This document shows, in pieces, positions 1-11,310 of a stretch of DNA of 64,000 nt. The DNA comes from Chamaecyparis obtusa (lineage: Eukaryota > Streptophyta > Pinopsida > Cupressales > Cupressaceae): assembly GCA_027943335.1 (NCBI GenBank), contig BSBK01006738.1:439001-503000 (forward strand). The letters are read 5' to 3'. The first letter of the stretch is position 1, and each line of letters begins with the position of its first letter. Made by a program: the position numbers and the translations under genes. The notes below the pieces were generated by a model, which was not told the DNA's origin, searched no databases, and worked only from the letters and a program-made list of their open reading frames with translations.

Positions 1-839
1 TACCTTATACTATCTTTTGGAAAAATAAATGTATATTCATGGCAAGCATGTTAGATTGATTTGTTGTAGATTATGCATTCATATCTGGATTTCATTGTTA
101 TCATGTTTCCTATGCTATTCCAGGATATCCTTGACATGAGTTTGAAACTCCCATATGTCATTGATTAGAATAGCTGGGATGGGGCATGATATTTTCTTTG
201 ATTGTTGTTTGTGGGATATTTTCCGATGAAATCGAAGGAACAAGTAATTGGGGTGTCTATGCGTAAGTGCATTCATCAGTTTAATAGTCTTGATAGCATA
301 CAAATCATGTTGTTCTACAAATGCTATTATTGGTGATACGCCAACACATACCTCGATTCCAAATATTTGTTCCCTGATGGAGGGGGGGAATATTTCTTGT
401 CTATTATGCAAACAAAACTCAGGTCATCTCAGTTCAATTATACCTAGATGCTTGTCAAGTTTTCTATATTAAACTCCATGCAAGAAATGCTCAGGTCATC
501 CTGGTTTAATTATATCATGATGCTTGCATTCCCTTGCAACATAATGAGCTCAATGATGAAACTCAAATTCTAGTTATTATGAAGTTCTAAGATGTTACAT
601 GAAGTTGTGGAGATATTCATTTCATATTTTATTTTGCTTTGCATTTAATCAATTCATGACTTGCATATCAGTGCTCCTTTTATAGGGATTTGTAGGTTAT
701 CTTTCTTATTAGGTTATCTATTCTCCTAGTCCATTCTTCTTGTGTTGGATACATTTTTATTTATGTTGAGAACATTTGGACAACAAAAACATTAAGTTTT
801 CATCTTGCACCTTAGACCTTTTTGCATATTCCATTTTTA

Positions 840-1260
840 TTATTATGATCATATTTCCTCATTTAAGACATGTATTATCTTCATTAGGTGAGTTCATTTG
901 TATATATTGATCATTTACAATGATGTTTCATTATAGCTATCATTTTATCCTGTTATCTTTTGTCATGTTGTCAATTATTATATTTAACCATATTAGGTAC
1001 ATTTTCATTCATTACATATCGTTTACATTAAATCATTCATTTATTATCCATTAAATGCATTTTTCATATGTTCATTTATTATTCCATTCATTATCCATCA
1101 TTCACATTGTTATTTACATCATTGTATTAGTACCCAAATAGCATTGCATAAATAATCATTTAGGACATGCATTTACAATCATATGTTAAGCCATTATGCA
1201 TCCAACAGAAAATAAACCATTTGCATTCTAGAACATACATATATACTATGCATATCAAAG
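840..1260. repeat. CATT-rich low-complexity tract of element B
   Basis: A degenerate tract dominated by CATT, ATTCATT and TGCAT words. Matching tracts sit at the same relative place in A (about 38090-38520) and C (about 46200-46990), just beyond the 3' end of the antisense PMD gene. It may be the 3' flank of that antisense gene, but no poly(A) signal was established. The preceding 1-840 holds only the degenerate post-pol tail of the element, with no coding frame I can support. Confidence 0.6.
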
Positions 1261-1535
1261 TAAATCATCACATCCTGCATATGTCAGTACGCACATATAT
1301 ATAATCATCAAAGAAAATAATAATAGAGTTGCATCATCATACGTAGTGAATCCATCATATATAGAGTCCATAAAACAATAAACTATCCAAATGTCCAATG
1401 ATATATCATAAATAACCACGTGGTCAAGAGTGTCCATCAAGTCAATAACATAATGAAACATATTGATACAATGATACAAAGAGTGTATATAATGATGTCC
1501 TATATCTATGATCCACTACCTCCCGACTTAGTTTG

Positions 1536-4460
1536 TCATTGTCTACACCATGCAATGAGACCTTGTGCTATAGAACCACCTGACCCTGAGGCTTCTACTG
1601 GATCCCCTGAACCTGTAGGTGCTCTAGGAGGGTGTGATGATACACCTCCACTACCAGCTGGTACCTATCTATCATACACCATTGTCCTAATGGAAAATGA
1701 TCTCTCTCTGAAGCTCCCAATCCATTGGTCTCTAGGTACCATCTGTCTATAGGCCTCTCGCCAGTAGGAAATCTCCTTCCCGACCTGTATCATAGCTCAC
1801 AAACTATCTCCGTGGGGACCTAACTCCTCTATCCATTGTAACTCATCCAGTAACATCTATGACTCTCTGAGTCACTCTACTGCAACATCATGCTTGTGTT
1901 TGAGATCTACCATCTATCTCTCCAATCTCTCTATCTGTCTCTCTAATCCAAGGACATGGTCTACCTGCACCTATGTCATTGCTAGTTGGACTAGCAATGA
2001 ATAAATGTTTGGATCCTCCTCCTCTGTGGTGTCTCTCTATAGATAGGGATCATGTCCCCCAAGATCCATCTCTGTCTGCTCCCCCTGGGCATCCACATCT
2101 AGCATCTGTACATCTTGCCTTGCCATATCAGGCACATACTCATCCTATATATCATCATGGACCTGTATGCCCTGTACCACTCCAACCTGGCCTAATAAAA
2201 AATCTACCTCATCCTACACCTATCCTACCTATATGGGCACCTGTACCTATACCTATACCATAGGATCTCCCTGTGCTAGCATAGCAACTAGTACATGTGC
2301 TGCTAACTATGCCAATGGCTGTCTCTACACCCATCTCATGGGAGGTGGCATCAAACCCCTCTGTCTGACACCTCCACCTCTCATACAAGGCCTAGCTCTC
2401 TCATCTCCCACCATCACCACCATCACCACCATCATCTTTGTCATCACCTCCACCTCTCCCTCACCCTCTCCTATCTCATCCCTGATGCCTGCCTCGACGT
2501 CTCTCTACTATGTGTCTCTCCGGTGGCCTCTTTGTTGGGTCCATTAATCTGGGAAATGGAAAATCTCTTAGATGTCTCTCATAGTCTGTTGTCATCCCTA
2601 GGTCTACCACCCCCTATCTCATCGACCATGCCTGAAACTGCATGTCCAAGAACTCCTATTGGGCAATCTCAAATGACACCATCGGGCCCCAGTCTCACCA
2701 CTCCTGGTGTGTGTGTGTGTGTGCGAACTTCATAACTCCCTGTAGCATCCCCTAGATCCTACCGAACTATCGAAGGACCCTGCTCACTAGTTGTCTCTCT
2801 ATAATGAAGGGAGTCCTCCCTATCAACCATCTAGACTCAAAACAAAATCCAAGCTATCACTCATCATCCCATGGCTCACACCCAAGGTAGGGTCTCCAAA
2901 TCACTTTATCAATCATGTCAAAAGTGTAACGCCAAAACTCTAATCACCCCAGCTTATGCTGAGTCTGGATAGCTGATTATAGAAAAATATAAGGTTGTCC
3001 AGCGCCCTAGAATCTCATAGCTACTGGACATGTAACTACAATATGCTCCCATGCCCAAACATGGAGCAATGTCACATGAGATGATAAAGATGCACCTCTG
3101 TGGTACACTACCTGATGTAAATCATGATATAGATGTGCCAGTAGGAACACCCCCAAAGCAAAATGGGTCCCATCCTCCAACATCCTCTGTAGAGTACGGC
3201 CCCAACCAACTACAAATCTATGTGATCTACGATCGGGGCACACATAACCTCCAATCACTCTAACTAAAACAACAGGAAGAGGCTCATAGAAATCAACCAT
3301 GTCCTCCCAGCTGATCTCTATCTCATCGATCTCATCATCCCCGAATACAGCTCTACACTCCACCAGCCCTCCACGTCAATCATACTAAACTAACTCTTTG
3401 GTGATCAATAGCCATAGGATGTGATATACATCCTCTAATGTGACTGTCATCTCCTATAGAGAGATGGAAAGTTCTCATCTCCAAGTGCCATCTCTCGGCA
3501 AGTGTTGTCAACATGCCCAGGTTCACCTAAATCTTAGGCATATAAATAATGTGGTACAGTCCAATCACCCCGATCAACAATCTGTCAATCTCTGACAGCG
3601 CCGGCCTCAGATTCTGCGTCATGGGATATCTCTCCTGTGACATCAAAATGTCTCTAATATCCTCCTATCATAATCAATCAATCAAACTATCATATTTCGA
3701 TCCAAATGATCTATCTATCTATCTTATCCTATCAATCAAATACATGTTTATCACATGTACTAATAGGTAATTTTATCAATTATCTAAAATCAAGAGGGTT
3801 AACTAGGAATCATGCTACAATGTTATCTATCTTGACTAAATCAATCACAATACAACACCGACGAATCATTTTGGCTTATCGATATCCAGTTTGACCTAAT
3901 TCACACTCTAATTCTTCAAATTCCATTCCCTAAAACAAATGCGCAGTACTAAAAAATGCTTGCCTAGAAACCCCTCTTATTTGCGCAGACTTTTATAGTT
4001 GTGTAGTTTCCCTAACCGTTTGCGCAAAATCCCCTAACACTTGCGCAAATTGCACATTTGCATAGTTTCACTAATCAATTGCGCCACTACACTTAACAAA
4101 TGTGTAGGAACAACATATGCGCACTTTTATTTGACACTTGCGCAGTACAAAATTTCCTAAACCTAAAATGCGCAGTTGACCTAAACGTATGCACAGAAAT
4201 GGTAGTTTTCTATGCAAACGTGGCCCGTTGCTGCGCATTTGTTCACCGCAACTACGCATTTGTTCACCGACCAAGAACATAAAATTTTCTAACCTAAATC
4301 TATAATTCAAACTAACCTAAACATGCTAAAATTCTACTGTAAATCATTCAAAATCACAATTGACAAAGAGGATTGAGTCACCTACCAGCTCTCCTGAATC
4401 GGGTGGTGTCTAGAATCATCTGGCCCTCTTGAAGTGATGATCTGATAGCGGGAATGACAT
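1536..4460 (-). pseudogene. antisense plant-mobile-domain (MAIN-like) pseudogene, element B
   Basis: Read on the minus strand, this is a decayed gene encoding the plant mobile domain seen in MAIN/MAIL proteins and in some plant transposons. A short first exon would start at ATG 4460, 87 bp below a TATA box. The PMD exon starts near 3670 and shows the family landmarks: ERWHLEMRTFHL, EMTVTLEDVYHIL, VCPDRRSHRFVVGWGRTLQ and VTLLHVWAWEHIVVTCP. The longest surviving frame is 3007-3363. One frameshift near the GEMT motif and several stops break it. The C-terminal part is Gly/Ser-rich and low-complexity (CACCAT repeats near 2410-2440) and ends near GGSIAQGLIAWCRQ with a stop at 1536. The same gene is found antisense in A and C. 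Its role in the element is unknown; extra antisense ORFs are known in Tat elements. Confidence 0.8.
3939..4265. repeat. TGCGCA motif cluster, element B
   Basis: About a dozen copies of the palindromic hexamer TGCGCA and its one-step decay forms (TGCACA, TGTGTA, TGCATA) lie 15-40 bp apart in AT-rich DNA. Typical phrases are AAATGCGCAG, TTTGCGCAAA and CTTGCGCAAA. The cluster falls between the short first exon and the PMD exon of the antisense gene, so it is probably intronic to it. The decay forms fit CpG deamination. Confidence 0.7.
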
Positions 4461-4546
4461 CCTAGTGGCTCTGCTCTTCTCTCTCTCAAGCTCCAATCTC
4501 CAAATGACACGTGTGCGCAATGAGCCTATTGTGGACCCCTTTTCCC

Positions 4547-4554
4547 TATTTATA
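4547..4554 (-). promoter_or_regulatory. TATA box of antisense PMD gene, element B
   Basis: On the minus strand the sequence reads GGCTATAAATAGGG, an ideal plant TATA box. The predicted ATG at 4460 lies 87 bp downstream. Element A has the same TATA box at the same 87-bp distance. The conservation supports an independent antisense promoter rather than read-through from the LTR. Confidence 0.7.
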
Positions 4555-4765
4555 GCCTGTGGACCTGATGTTCTCAGTGTGTGTGGACTCTACCTCCCGT
4601 TATTCTTTTGGTTCACCCCATTCTCATCCATCTTTTCTATTGTTTCTTTTGTGAGATTGATTGTCAAACTCGACATAAATAAAATAAAATTTAAAAAACC
4701 ATTAAATATTTTTTGTCAATCAATCTCTCGAGGGGGCATACATAGGTCGTCTGAGACATTGTCTG

Positions 4766-4897
4766 GGATAGGGGCAAAAATGCTTGAATTTTTCTTTGAA
4801 ACAATATGACACGCACATTATTTCAAAGAGGGACAAAAATGCTTGAATTTTTCTTTGAAACAATGTGACATGCACATTATTTCAAAGAGGGGCAAAA
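4766..4897 (+). repeat. duplicated pre-PPT hairpin and polypurine tract
   Basis: Two tandem copies of a unit of about 60 bp each carry a hairpin whose right arm runs into a purine tract (CAAAGAGGGA, then CAAAGAGGGGCAAAA). Copy 1 arms are 4794-4808 and 4814-4828; copy 2 arms are 4853-4867 and 4873-4887. The second purine tract abuts the LTR and is the working polypurine tract for plus-strand priming. Element A has only one copy. Confidence 0.8.
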
Positions 4898-6074
4898 TGC
4901 ATACACTTAAAAATGGCTTCATTAATTAATTAATTAAATATTTATTATTTAATTGATATTGACTTGATGAATTAATTAAATATTTATTATTTAATTAATA
5001 TTCATTTCATCTATTTATTAAATAGATTATTCAATTTATTTAGTAAATTCACTATAGTTTATTCCTCTATCCTAAGTCTTTTAATTAGTCTTATTAAAGT
5101 GATTTTAATTAAATACACAATCACCTAAATATGACTAAGTCCCTTAGTCCACCTCATAAACCTAGTCACTTGACACATCACTTTGGCTAAAATAAATAAT
5201 TATTATTAATTATTTATTGATAATTATCCTCACCCACACATGTCCTATTCTTAAGGGCTATGTGGCCTCATAGGACTTTGTCTCATGACCACATGTCTTC
5301 TCTCAAACCAAGTCAAGAGACATTCCCTATTCCTAAGGGGCTTCTCAAGCCACCTCTAAGGGTCAAAGGTGACTCATGGGACACTTGTACAAAGAGTCCT
5401 ATTGAGGAAAATGTCTCTCCCTCTTCCTCTCTTTGGTCTTTGTGAGACACTTGACACGTGTCTTTCCCTTCCACCTTCTTCTCTTCCATGTCAATGTGAG
5501 AGGAACATCATCCCTATTCTCCCTTTCACATTCCAACTACAACCCCCTTTCTCTCAACTCCTTCAACCAATTCAATTCTAGCCCTACGATCTTCCACCTT
5601 TCATTCTCCATCGTAGGATTGTGCCACCTAGGCTTAGATCATCCAAAATTCTATAAAAGGAGCCTCATTTTCCCTTTGTGAGCTAATAGGTAATTGGTAA
5701 TCAAGCACTCAAGCATTCAAACAATCCAGCATTCCAAGAGCAATCAAGCACCCACACTATCATCATTCCATTTGCATTCCATCCATTAGTTGCATAATCA
5801 AGCTTTGGGCTATTTTGCACTCACTCATTCAATCTCCACACTTTGGTGACATCTTGGTCAAGGAGCTTCAAATTGGAAATCTGAGAGCTCAACCATCCAA
5901 GAAATCAAGGCTAGGAGGAAAATGGAGACAAGTTGCATGGTAGGTGAAGATAATTGATTTAGTTTCATCATTTGTGATTACTTTGCATTCTTCATTGTGT
6001 TTCATTAGATATATTTGTTAGCTTCTAGATAGTTAATTTATCATTTCTAGTATTAGACATCTAATTTGCATACA
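4898..6074 (+). repeat. 3' LTR of element B
   Basis: Begins TGCATACACTTAAAAATGG directly after the polypurine tract and ends CTAATTTGCATACA, matching both 1153-bp LTRs of element A throughout. It contains a TATA box (CTATAAAAGGAGCC, near 5653). The start TG and end CA are canonical. It is slightly longer (1177 bp) and visibly more diverged than the A LTRs. Confidence 0.9.
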
Positions 6075-6525
6075 ATTAGTTGTTTTACAATAAACTTATG
6101 TGACATGCTTGTATATTACTATATTTAAATATATTTAGTGTGATCTTAATTTGATAGAGGAGATCACATATTTTCAAAAGATAAAATCATTAGAACACAC
6201 CTTAATTTTAAAATAACAAAAAAATCTAGGTTCACTGTATAATATTATAGAAAATGCACATGTCTATGTGTGTTGTCTTCAATTTTCTCATCATAATTGA
6301 TCTATCTTACCAAAGGGATTTGGCATAGATAATCTAGTAAGTTGTGAAGAATCCCTTAAATGATATCCTTAGACATAAAAAATGTGAAGGGGACAGTGAA
6401 AAGATGAGTCACTCAAGGTAATGATAGGCACTTGGTACAGTGGCAGGCGTTCTCTATGATTAAGCTCATGTTATATTATAAATATAAGGAACTATTGTAG
6501 CCTGATAACTTGCATTTTTCTAATC
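6075..6525. other. no recognisable gene; AT-rich flank
   Basis: AT-rich sequence between the LTR of B and the first exon of the WAT1-like pseudogene. I see no repeat, RNA gene or coding similarity. It may include the old promoter of the transporter gene. Confidence 0.4.
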
Positions 6526-8690
6526 ATGGAGAAATATAGGCCCTATGTATTCATGGTTATTATGCAGGATTCTTATGTTGGTCTCATCATAATCTATAAG
6601 GCTTCCCTAACTAATGGATTGAGTGGTTTTATTCTGGTGTTTTACAGGCATGTGGTTTCTTCCATGCTTCTGGGTTCTCTTGAATATTTCTTAGAAAGGA
6701 AAATCTAAATACAATTATATATATATGAACACAAATGTTTTTCATAGACTCTAGTTCATAAGTCTTTCAGAGAAATTATGACTTTGTCCATTTCATATTT
6801 GAATCAATTTATAACTACTGCCAGTGTAATCCTATGATTTTATTATGAAGGAAGACTCGACCATCTATCACCATGTACAGCTCCTGCATGATTTTCTTGC
6901 TTTCTCTATGTGAGTATGTTATTTCTCATTTTAATCTTCTGGGTTATAATGCATTTGCTGAAAGAAGAGAATGATCCAAATGCCTGAATAACATGGCATG
7001 ATTATTTGTAGGATGACTATCCAACAAAACTTCTACTTGACAGGATTAAAATACGCATCTCTGACATTTGGATATGCTTTTGCAAATGTAATTACAGCAA
7101 TGACCTTTGTCATGGTTATTTTGTTCAGGTAAAATTTGAGAGGAAAATTGAAGTGCTTTTATAGGCATAGTATCAATGCTCGGGAGTCTAATTCTATCAT
7201 ATTATATACCATGAAAATAAGATTTTTAAAATGGGCATTCAAAATTTCTAAATTCAACTGTATTTATCATTTGAAAATTGAAGTTTGGGATCATATTCTA
7301 TGATCCATAATTAAGATAGTGAGATGAGAAGAAACAAAATGTTAATTGAAAAAGATAAATACAGTTGAATTAGAGTATAATCATAAATGTTGATCCAAAA
7401 AAGATAAACACAATAGCTTTCATATTTTTGAATCATCTCTATGGTCTATCATCAAGATAGCGAGTGAAAAAAGAAAAGTTCATTCAAAAAGATAAACATT
7501 GTATAATCATGGAGCATGATTAGAAACATTGATCCAAAAAAGATAAACACAATAGCTTTCATCTTTTTGAATCAACCTTTTGGATCATACTCCATGATCC
7601 ATCACTAGAATAGCGAAATAAGAAAAAAATAAATGTTCATTCAAAGAGATAAACGCTTGGATCATCGAGAATAATCTAAAATATCGATTCCAAAAGATAA
7701 GAAATGTTGGTTTGAAAAGATTCAAAAAAATGAGTACAGTTGAATCCAAGAGCTTCTAAAGCTTATTAACATGAACTGTGAAAACTTAATGTCTTTCAAT
7801 AAATTCTTTTAGATTTTGTAACTCTCAAGACTTTTGTGGTGAAAACCAAAATTAAAGAAAAATCATTATTGATTTGACATTTTTCTGATATGGGTTCAGA
7901 ATGGAGAAAGTTAGGATTAAAACTAGGGCAGGGCAAGAAAAGGTTTTGGGTACATTGATTTGCAAAAATTGGAGCATTAGTTATGAATATGTACAAGGGC
8001 TCTATTATACCCAAGCTTTGTTCTCCTCCTATTCATAAAAAGAACCATCAAAACAAAATTCATGAGGATTGGTTAAAAGGTTTCATTCTAATGATGACCA
8101 TCTATTTTGCATGGTGTGCATGGTTTATTCTTCAAGTTTTCATCTTAACCCTACCTTTATCTTTTTATAGAAAGAACAATTACTTCAATATGTAACGTAA
8201 ACATTGATATATTATACATGATATCACAAGCTAAAATCATAAAGTTTTATCCAGCTCAAATGTCCCCAATAATGTTAATGTGTTATGTTGCCTCATTGCA
8301 ATCACGCATGGTGATCTTAATTTTTTTATGAAAGCTTTCGGCCTAGGCTTTGGGATGGAATCTTCAACTATTTACTGTAGTCTATTCTTTATGAATTATA
8401 TGCACATGTTTATATCTATGGTTGTAATGGATAGTCCACTCAATGTTTACTGGTTAAATATGATTGATAGTTGTCTATTTGGGGTTTTGTTTATCCAAGG
8501 AAAAGTAATTTTCGTGCTTTCATATTGAATGCAGATGTGGTACATCGGCAAAAAAGGGCCAATATTCATATCTATGTTCTCTCATGTATTGTTGGTCATA
8601 GTTTCCATTTTTTCACCTGTTGTGTTAGATTAACAACTTCATCTGGGAAGGTGAACACATGGATTGTATTCATTATATCAATAGGTTGAT
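6526..8690 (+). pseudogene. WAT1/UMAMIT-type transporter pseudogene (EamA family), multi-exon
   Basis: WAT1-related proteins are ten-helix membrane transporters of amino acids or auxin. Six exon remnants lie in family order. Exon 1 (6526-6708) begins MEKYRPYVFMVIMQ and includes LVFYRH and FLERK. Exon 2 (about 6851-6909) reads RPSITMYSSCMIFLLSL. Exon 3 (7012-7128) reads QQNFYLTGLKYASLTFGYAF with a clean GT donor. Exon 4 (7900-8135) has MEKVRIKTRAGQ, MYKGSII and WCAWFILQ, with one frameshift. Exon 5 (about 8230-8390) has FYPAQMSPIMLMCYVASLQS and ALGWNLQLFTVVYS, with stops between. Exon 6 (from 8535) has GKKGPIFISMFS. The introns show it is a duplicated genomic copy, not a processed one. Stops and the frameshift make it a pseudogene. 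The exact family member is unknown. Confidence 0.88.
7262..7710. repeat. imperfect tandem repeats of about 140 bp in a pseudogene intron
   Basis: Three to four degenerate copies within the intron between exons 3 and 4 of the WAT1-like pseudogene. Each contains TGATCCAAAAAAGATAAAC, AATAGCTTTCAT and a phrase like GGATCATACTCCATGATCC, itself a short inverted repeat. The clearest pair starts near 7391 and 7531. Confidence 0.6.
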
Positions 8691-8699
8691 ATTTTGATT

Positions 8700-9930
8700 T
8701 CAATAGGTTATTTTAATTCTAGTTTTTTTAAGAATTTCATATAAAATCAAATTAATAGATGGATCTTGTCAAAAATGTATAATTTTATCATATTTTCATA
8801 ATTTACTAATGTATCATATGATTGTTTTTGAATTTGATTGTTATTTTTTATTTTTACATCAATGATTCAACTTACTCTTTAACATCTTGTTGGCGGATCA
8901 CCCTCTAACATCATGATGGATCGTGATTGAAACCTTAATTGAATAAATTACACAATCAAATATTAAAATAACTATATGATAATATAATTTCAAAATAAAT
9001 CATCTAAACAAACCATTGATTACCATATTCAAATGTTTAATTTACAAATATATGATATTGTTTGCAATTTAAAAGGAGGAATATTGGTTTTTATAGGTCT
9101 TATATAGGCCTTCCAAGTTTACATAACTGATCCAACTTCACTTAGGACCTAATTACTTCTCATTACATTATTTTTGCAACATTTTATGCATTTTTGGCTT
9201 GACAACTTTTCTTAACATATTGACAACTTTTGGATTTGACTCCAAACTTCATAGAACTTTGAATGAACACTCTAAACATCCTAAGATGGATAAAATATGA
9301 CATTTTACATTAATTTCACCCTCCTTTGGGCACTTTTCACACTTTGACCTTCTTGACCCTATGAGGACCTTAATGTACTACTTGAGCAAACAGTTACAAA
9401 TTATTTACATTGTCTTTCACAAGGACTTGTCATGCCTTGAATTACATCATAATGAATTTAAGGAAAAACATATACTCAATAATAATGGAATTGAGCCCTT
9501 ATCTTCTTGGTGTACCTTGGTGCTAGGTGCTCATGCACCACTATGTATTTACTTATTCAGTTATTTGACTCCAAGTGGGGGTAGGTGAATGGTAGCGAAT
9601 GTTAAGAGATGTTTACCAATTGAATACTAGATGATGGGAGATTTGATGGTCACCGTACTAAATGCCTCTAGTGTTGAGTAAGGCTGAATTGCATGTTGAT
9701 TGTGTACATGCAGGAGACTCAATTTGTAACATTATTTTACAATGCACAATTTTTTATCATTTGCACTTCATACTTTTTGTAATCTTTATTTTACCAAAAT
9801 ATTGTATGAAATTTAATTGTGAAAAGAAGTTGGGGTCCAATCTACCCATTTAAAGAAGTTCACAAAGAACTATATATTATATAATATCAATTTAAAACTT
9901 TAGAGAGTTTCATACTGGATAGTAAAAATA
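8700..9930. other. AT-rich DNA without recognised genes
   Basis: No coding similarity that I can support and no LTR or tRNA. It lies between two gene-derived fragments and may be intron or intergenic DNA of the same ancient locus. The small open frames here look random. Confidence 0.4.
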
Positions 9931-9933
9931 AAT

Positions 9934-10137
9934 ATGGATGTAATTTTGTACAAACACGAATATCTGTGGTTTCAACATGTAGAGGATCATCACTTATATT
10001 AACTAGATTATTTGCATTGGATTCCTCCAAAGGTTTGGTATGGTGTGCCAGGATATGTAGCTATGAAGTTGGAAAATGAAATGACAAAACATCTACCTCA
10101 TATATTTGAAGAGCAACCTGACTTGTTGCAAAAGATG
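9934..10137 (+). pseudogene. JmjC histone-demethylase exon fragment
   Basis: One exon-sized fragment matches the JmjC catalytic domain of plant JMJ14/KDM5-type lysine demethylases. Readable pieces are WFQHVEDHHLY, then LDYLHW, KVWYGVPG and MTKHLPHIFEEQPDLLQKM. The HVE at about 9976-9984 is the iron-binding His-x-Glu of the 2-oxoglutarate dioxygenase fold. A TAA at 10000 replaces a codon inside the conserved HLYSLNYLHW stretch. The fragment ends at a good GT donor (10138), and no neighbouring exon is recognisable before the LTR at 10375. A dead gene fragment is the best reading. The 237 bp that follow hold nothing I recognise. Confidence 0.85.
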
Positions 10138-10374
10138 GTAATTGCCACTTGTTTATCTTTATTACTTGTAATTCTTAGTTGTTAGATTTTTAGTTAAATA
10201 TAGTGATTACTAATTAATTTCATGCTTTGAATACTCTTGTCAATGGTTTCCTAAATTATTCATGATTACATATGATGGTAGATACACATTATGATTGTAG
10301 ATACACTATTAGTTTATACTTTTCATGGGATTATCAATGTTAACTTCAATCTATGAATGTTAATTACTACATTA

Positions 10375-11310
10375 TGTAATCACCTAAAATTGGTCTAGTA
10401 GAACTTGGCCCCCCTTTTGATCAAATCATATCTTTGCTAAGAATAATTGTGCATAGTAACTCTCAAAATCTCCTTTTCATAACTAAATCAAAAATCTTAT
10501 ATCAAGCTTATACTATGGTCTAATTTCTAGAGCTTGCATATTTATTTAATTGCTAAACCATTTCTTTTAATATAAAGTTCCTACACTTTTATTAAAAGAA
10601 CACATTCACATGTGTGCACATACTTAATCTTGATTGATTAGCAATTAAAAGGGATTTGTGCTTTCAAATGCTATTTTGTCTTATTCCACCTAACATTTCC
10701 ATTTTTCCTCTTAATCCTCACCACTCATTTCTACCTAACCTTGCATCTCTTTTTTCCTCTTCATCTCATCCACTCATTCTTTTGCCTCTTAATCTCCACC
10801 CTCCATCCTTGAGGAAATTCCTTTAAAAGGAAGCTCTTCCCTTTCTCAAGGGTCCTAATATTTTTGGTCCCTAAATCATTATTGTTATCTATATTATCTC
10901 AAGCTCTTAAGCATCTTGCATTTTAGCTGTCTTGCAATCTTGTCAATCTAAATTCTTAGCTTAACTTTATTTCTCGTTTAATATTGCATTACTAATCTAG
11001 GTTCTTTCTTGCATTGTTCATGCATTCTCATTCTAGATTATTAGTTTTTTTCATTCATCTTAGCTTAATCTCTCATTTATATCTTGTATTCTTAGATTCA
11101 CCTCTTGACTTTGAATTTTCTATTTTGGAGTATTCAAGTCACTAATCCTTCATGCCAATTTAATGAGCATCTTGAGAAGGATTAAACTCACTTTAAATAG
11201 GAAATTATGAGTCACTTCTTGGGATATCCTCTTACATGGGTTTCTCTCAAGAGTAATGCTTCATAGAAGTGTGTCACACTTTTGATCACACATCTTTGGC
11301 ACCCACCATG
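10375..11310 (+). repeat. LTR F, probable 5' LTR of element E, interrupted
   Basis: Begins TGTAATCACCTAAAATTGG and matches the LTR starting at 63030 over more than 900 bp, at roughly 90% by eye. It has a TTTAAAAGG TATA-like box near 10823. It stops where the copia LTR begins at 11311. The left 5 bp (CATTA, 10370-10374) would be the target duplication of the element. No polypurine tract precedes it, so it is a 5' LTR or a solo LTR. Confidence 0.75.

Larger units (their letters stand above)
1..6074 (+). mobile_element. Tat-type Ty3/gypsy element B, 3' part only
   Basis: The window opens inside the 3' non-pol region of this element. The whole stretch aligns by eye with 37268-43186 of the complete element A, so A and B belong to one family. 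In order it holds a tail, a CATT-rich tract, an antisense plant-mobile-domain pseudogene, a TGCGCA-rich intron-like segment, a duplicated polypurine-tract segment and a full 3' LTR. Gag-pol and the 5' LTR lie left of the window. The base pairs after the LTR (ATTAG, 6075-6079) would be the right target duplication, which cannot be checked without the left flank. Confidence 0.85.

Noticed and set aside
2700..2723. (GT)n tract as a functional element
   Set aside because: A short simple repeat within the decayed low-complexity C-terminal part of the antisense PMD gene; nothing suggests a role.
3939..4265. CRISPR-like array of spaced repeats
   Set aside because: Units are only a degenerate hexamer, spacing is irregular, there are no cas genes, and this is a plant genome.
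4465..4809. Plus-strand open frame of 114 codons
   Set aside because: It lies opposite the antisense PMD promoter and first exon and next to the pre-PPT repeats, with no domain similarity.
6526..8690. Functional WAT1 gene
   Set aside because: Stops in exon 5 and a frameshift in exon 4 break it, and some splice sites do not join in frame.
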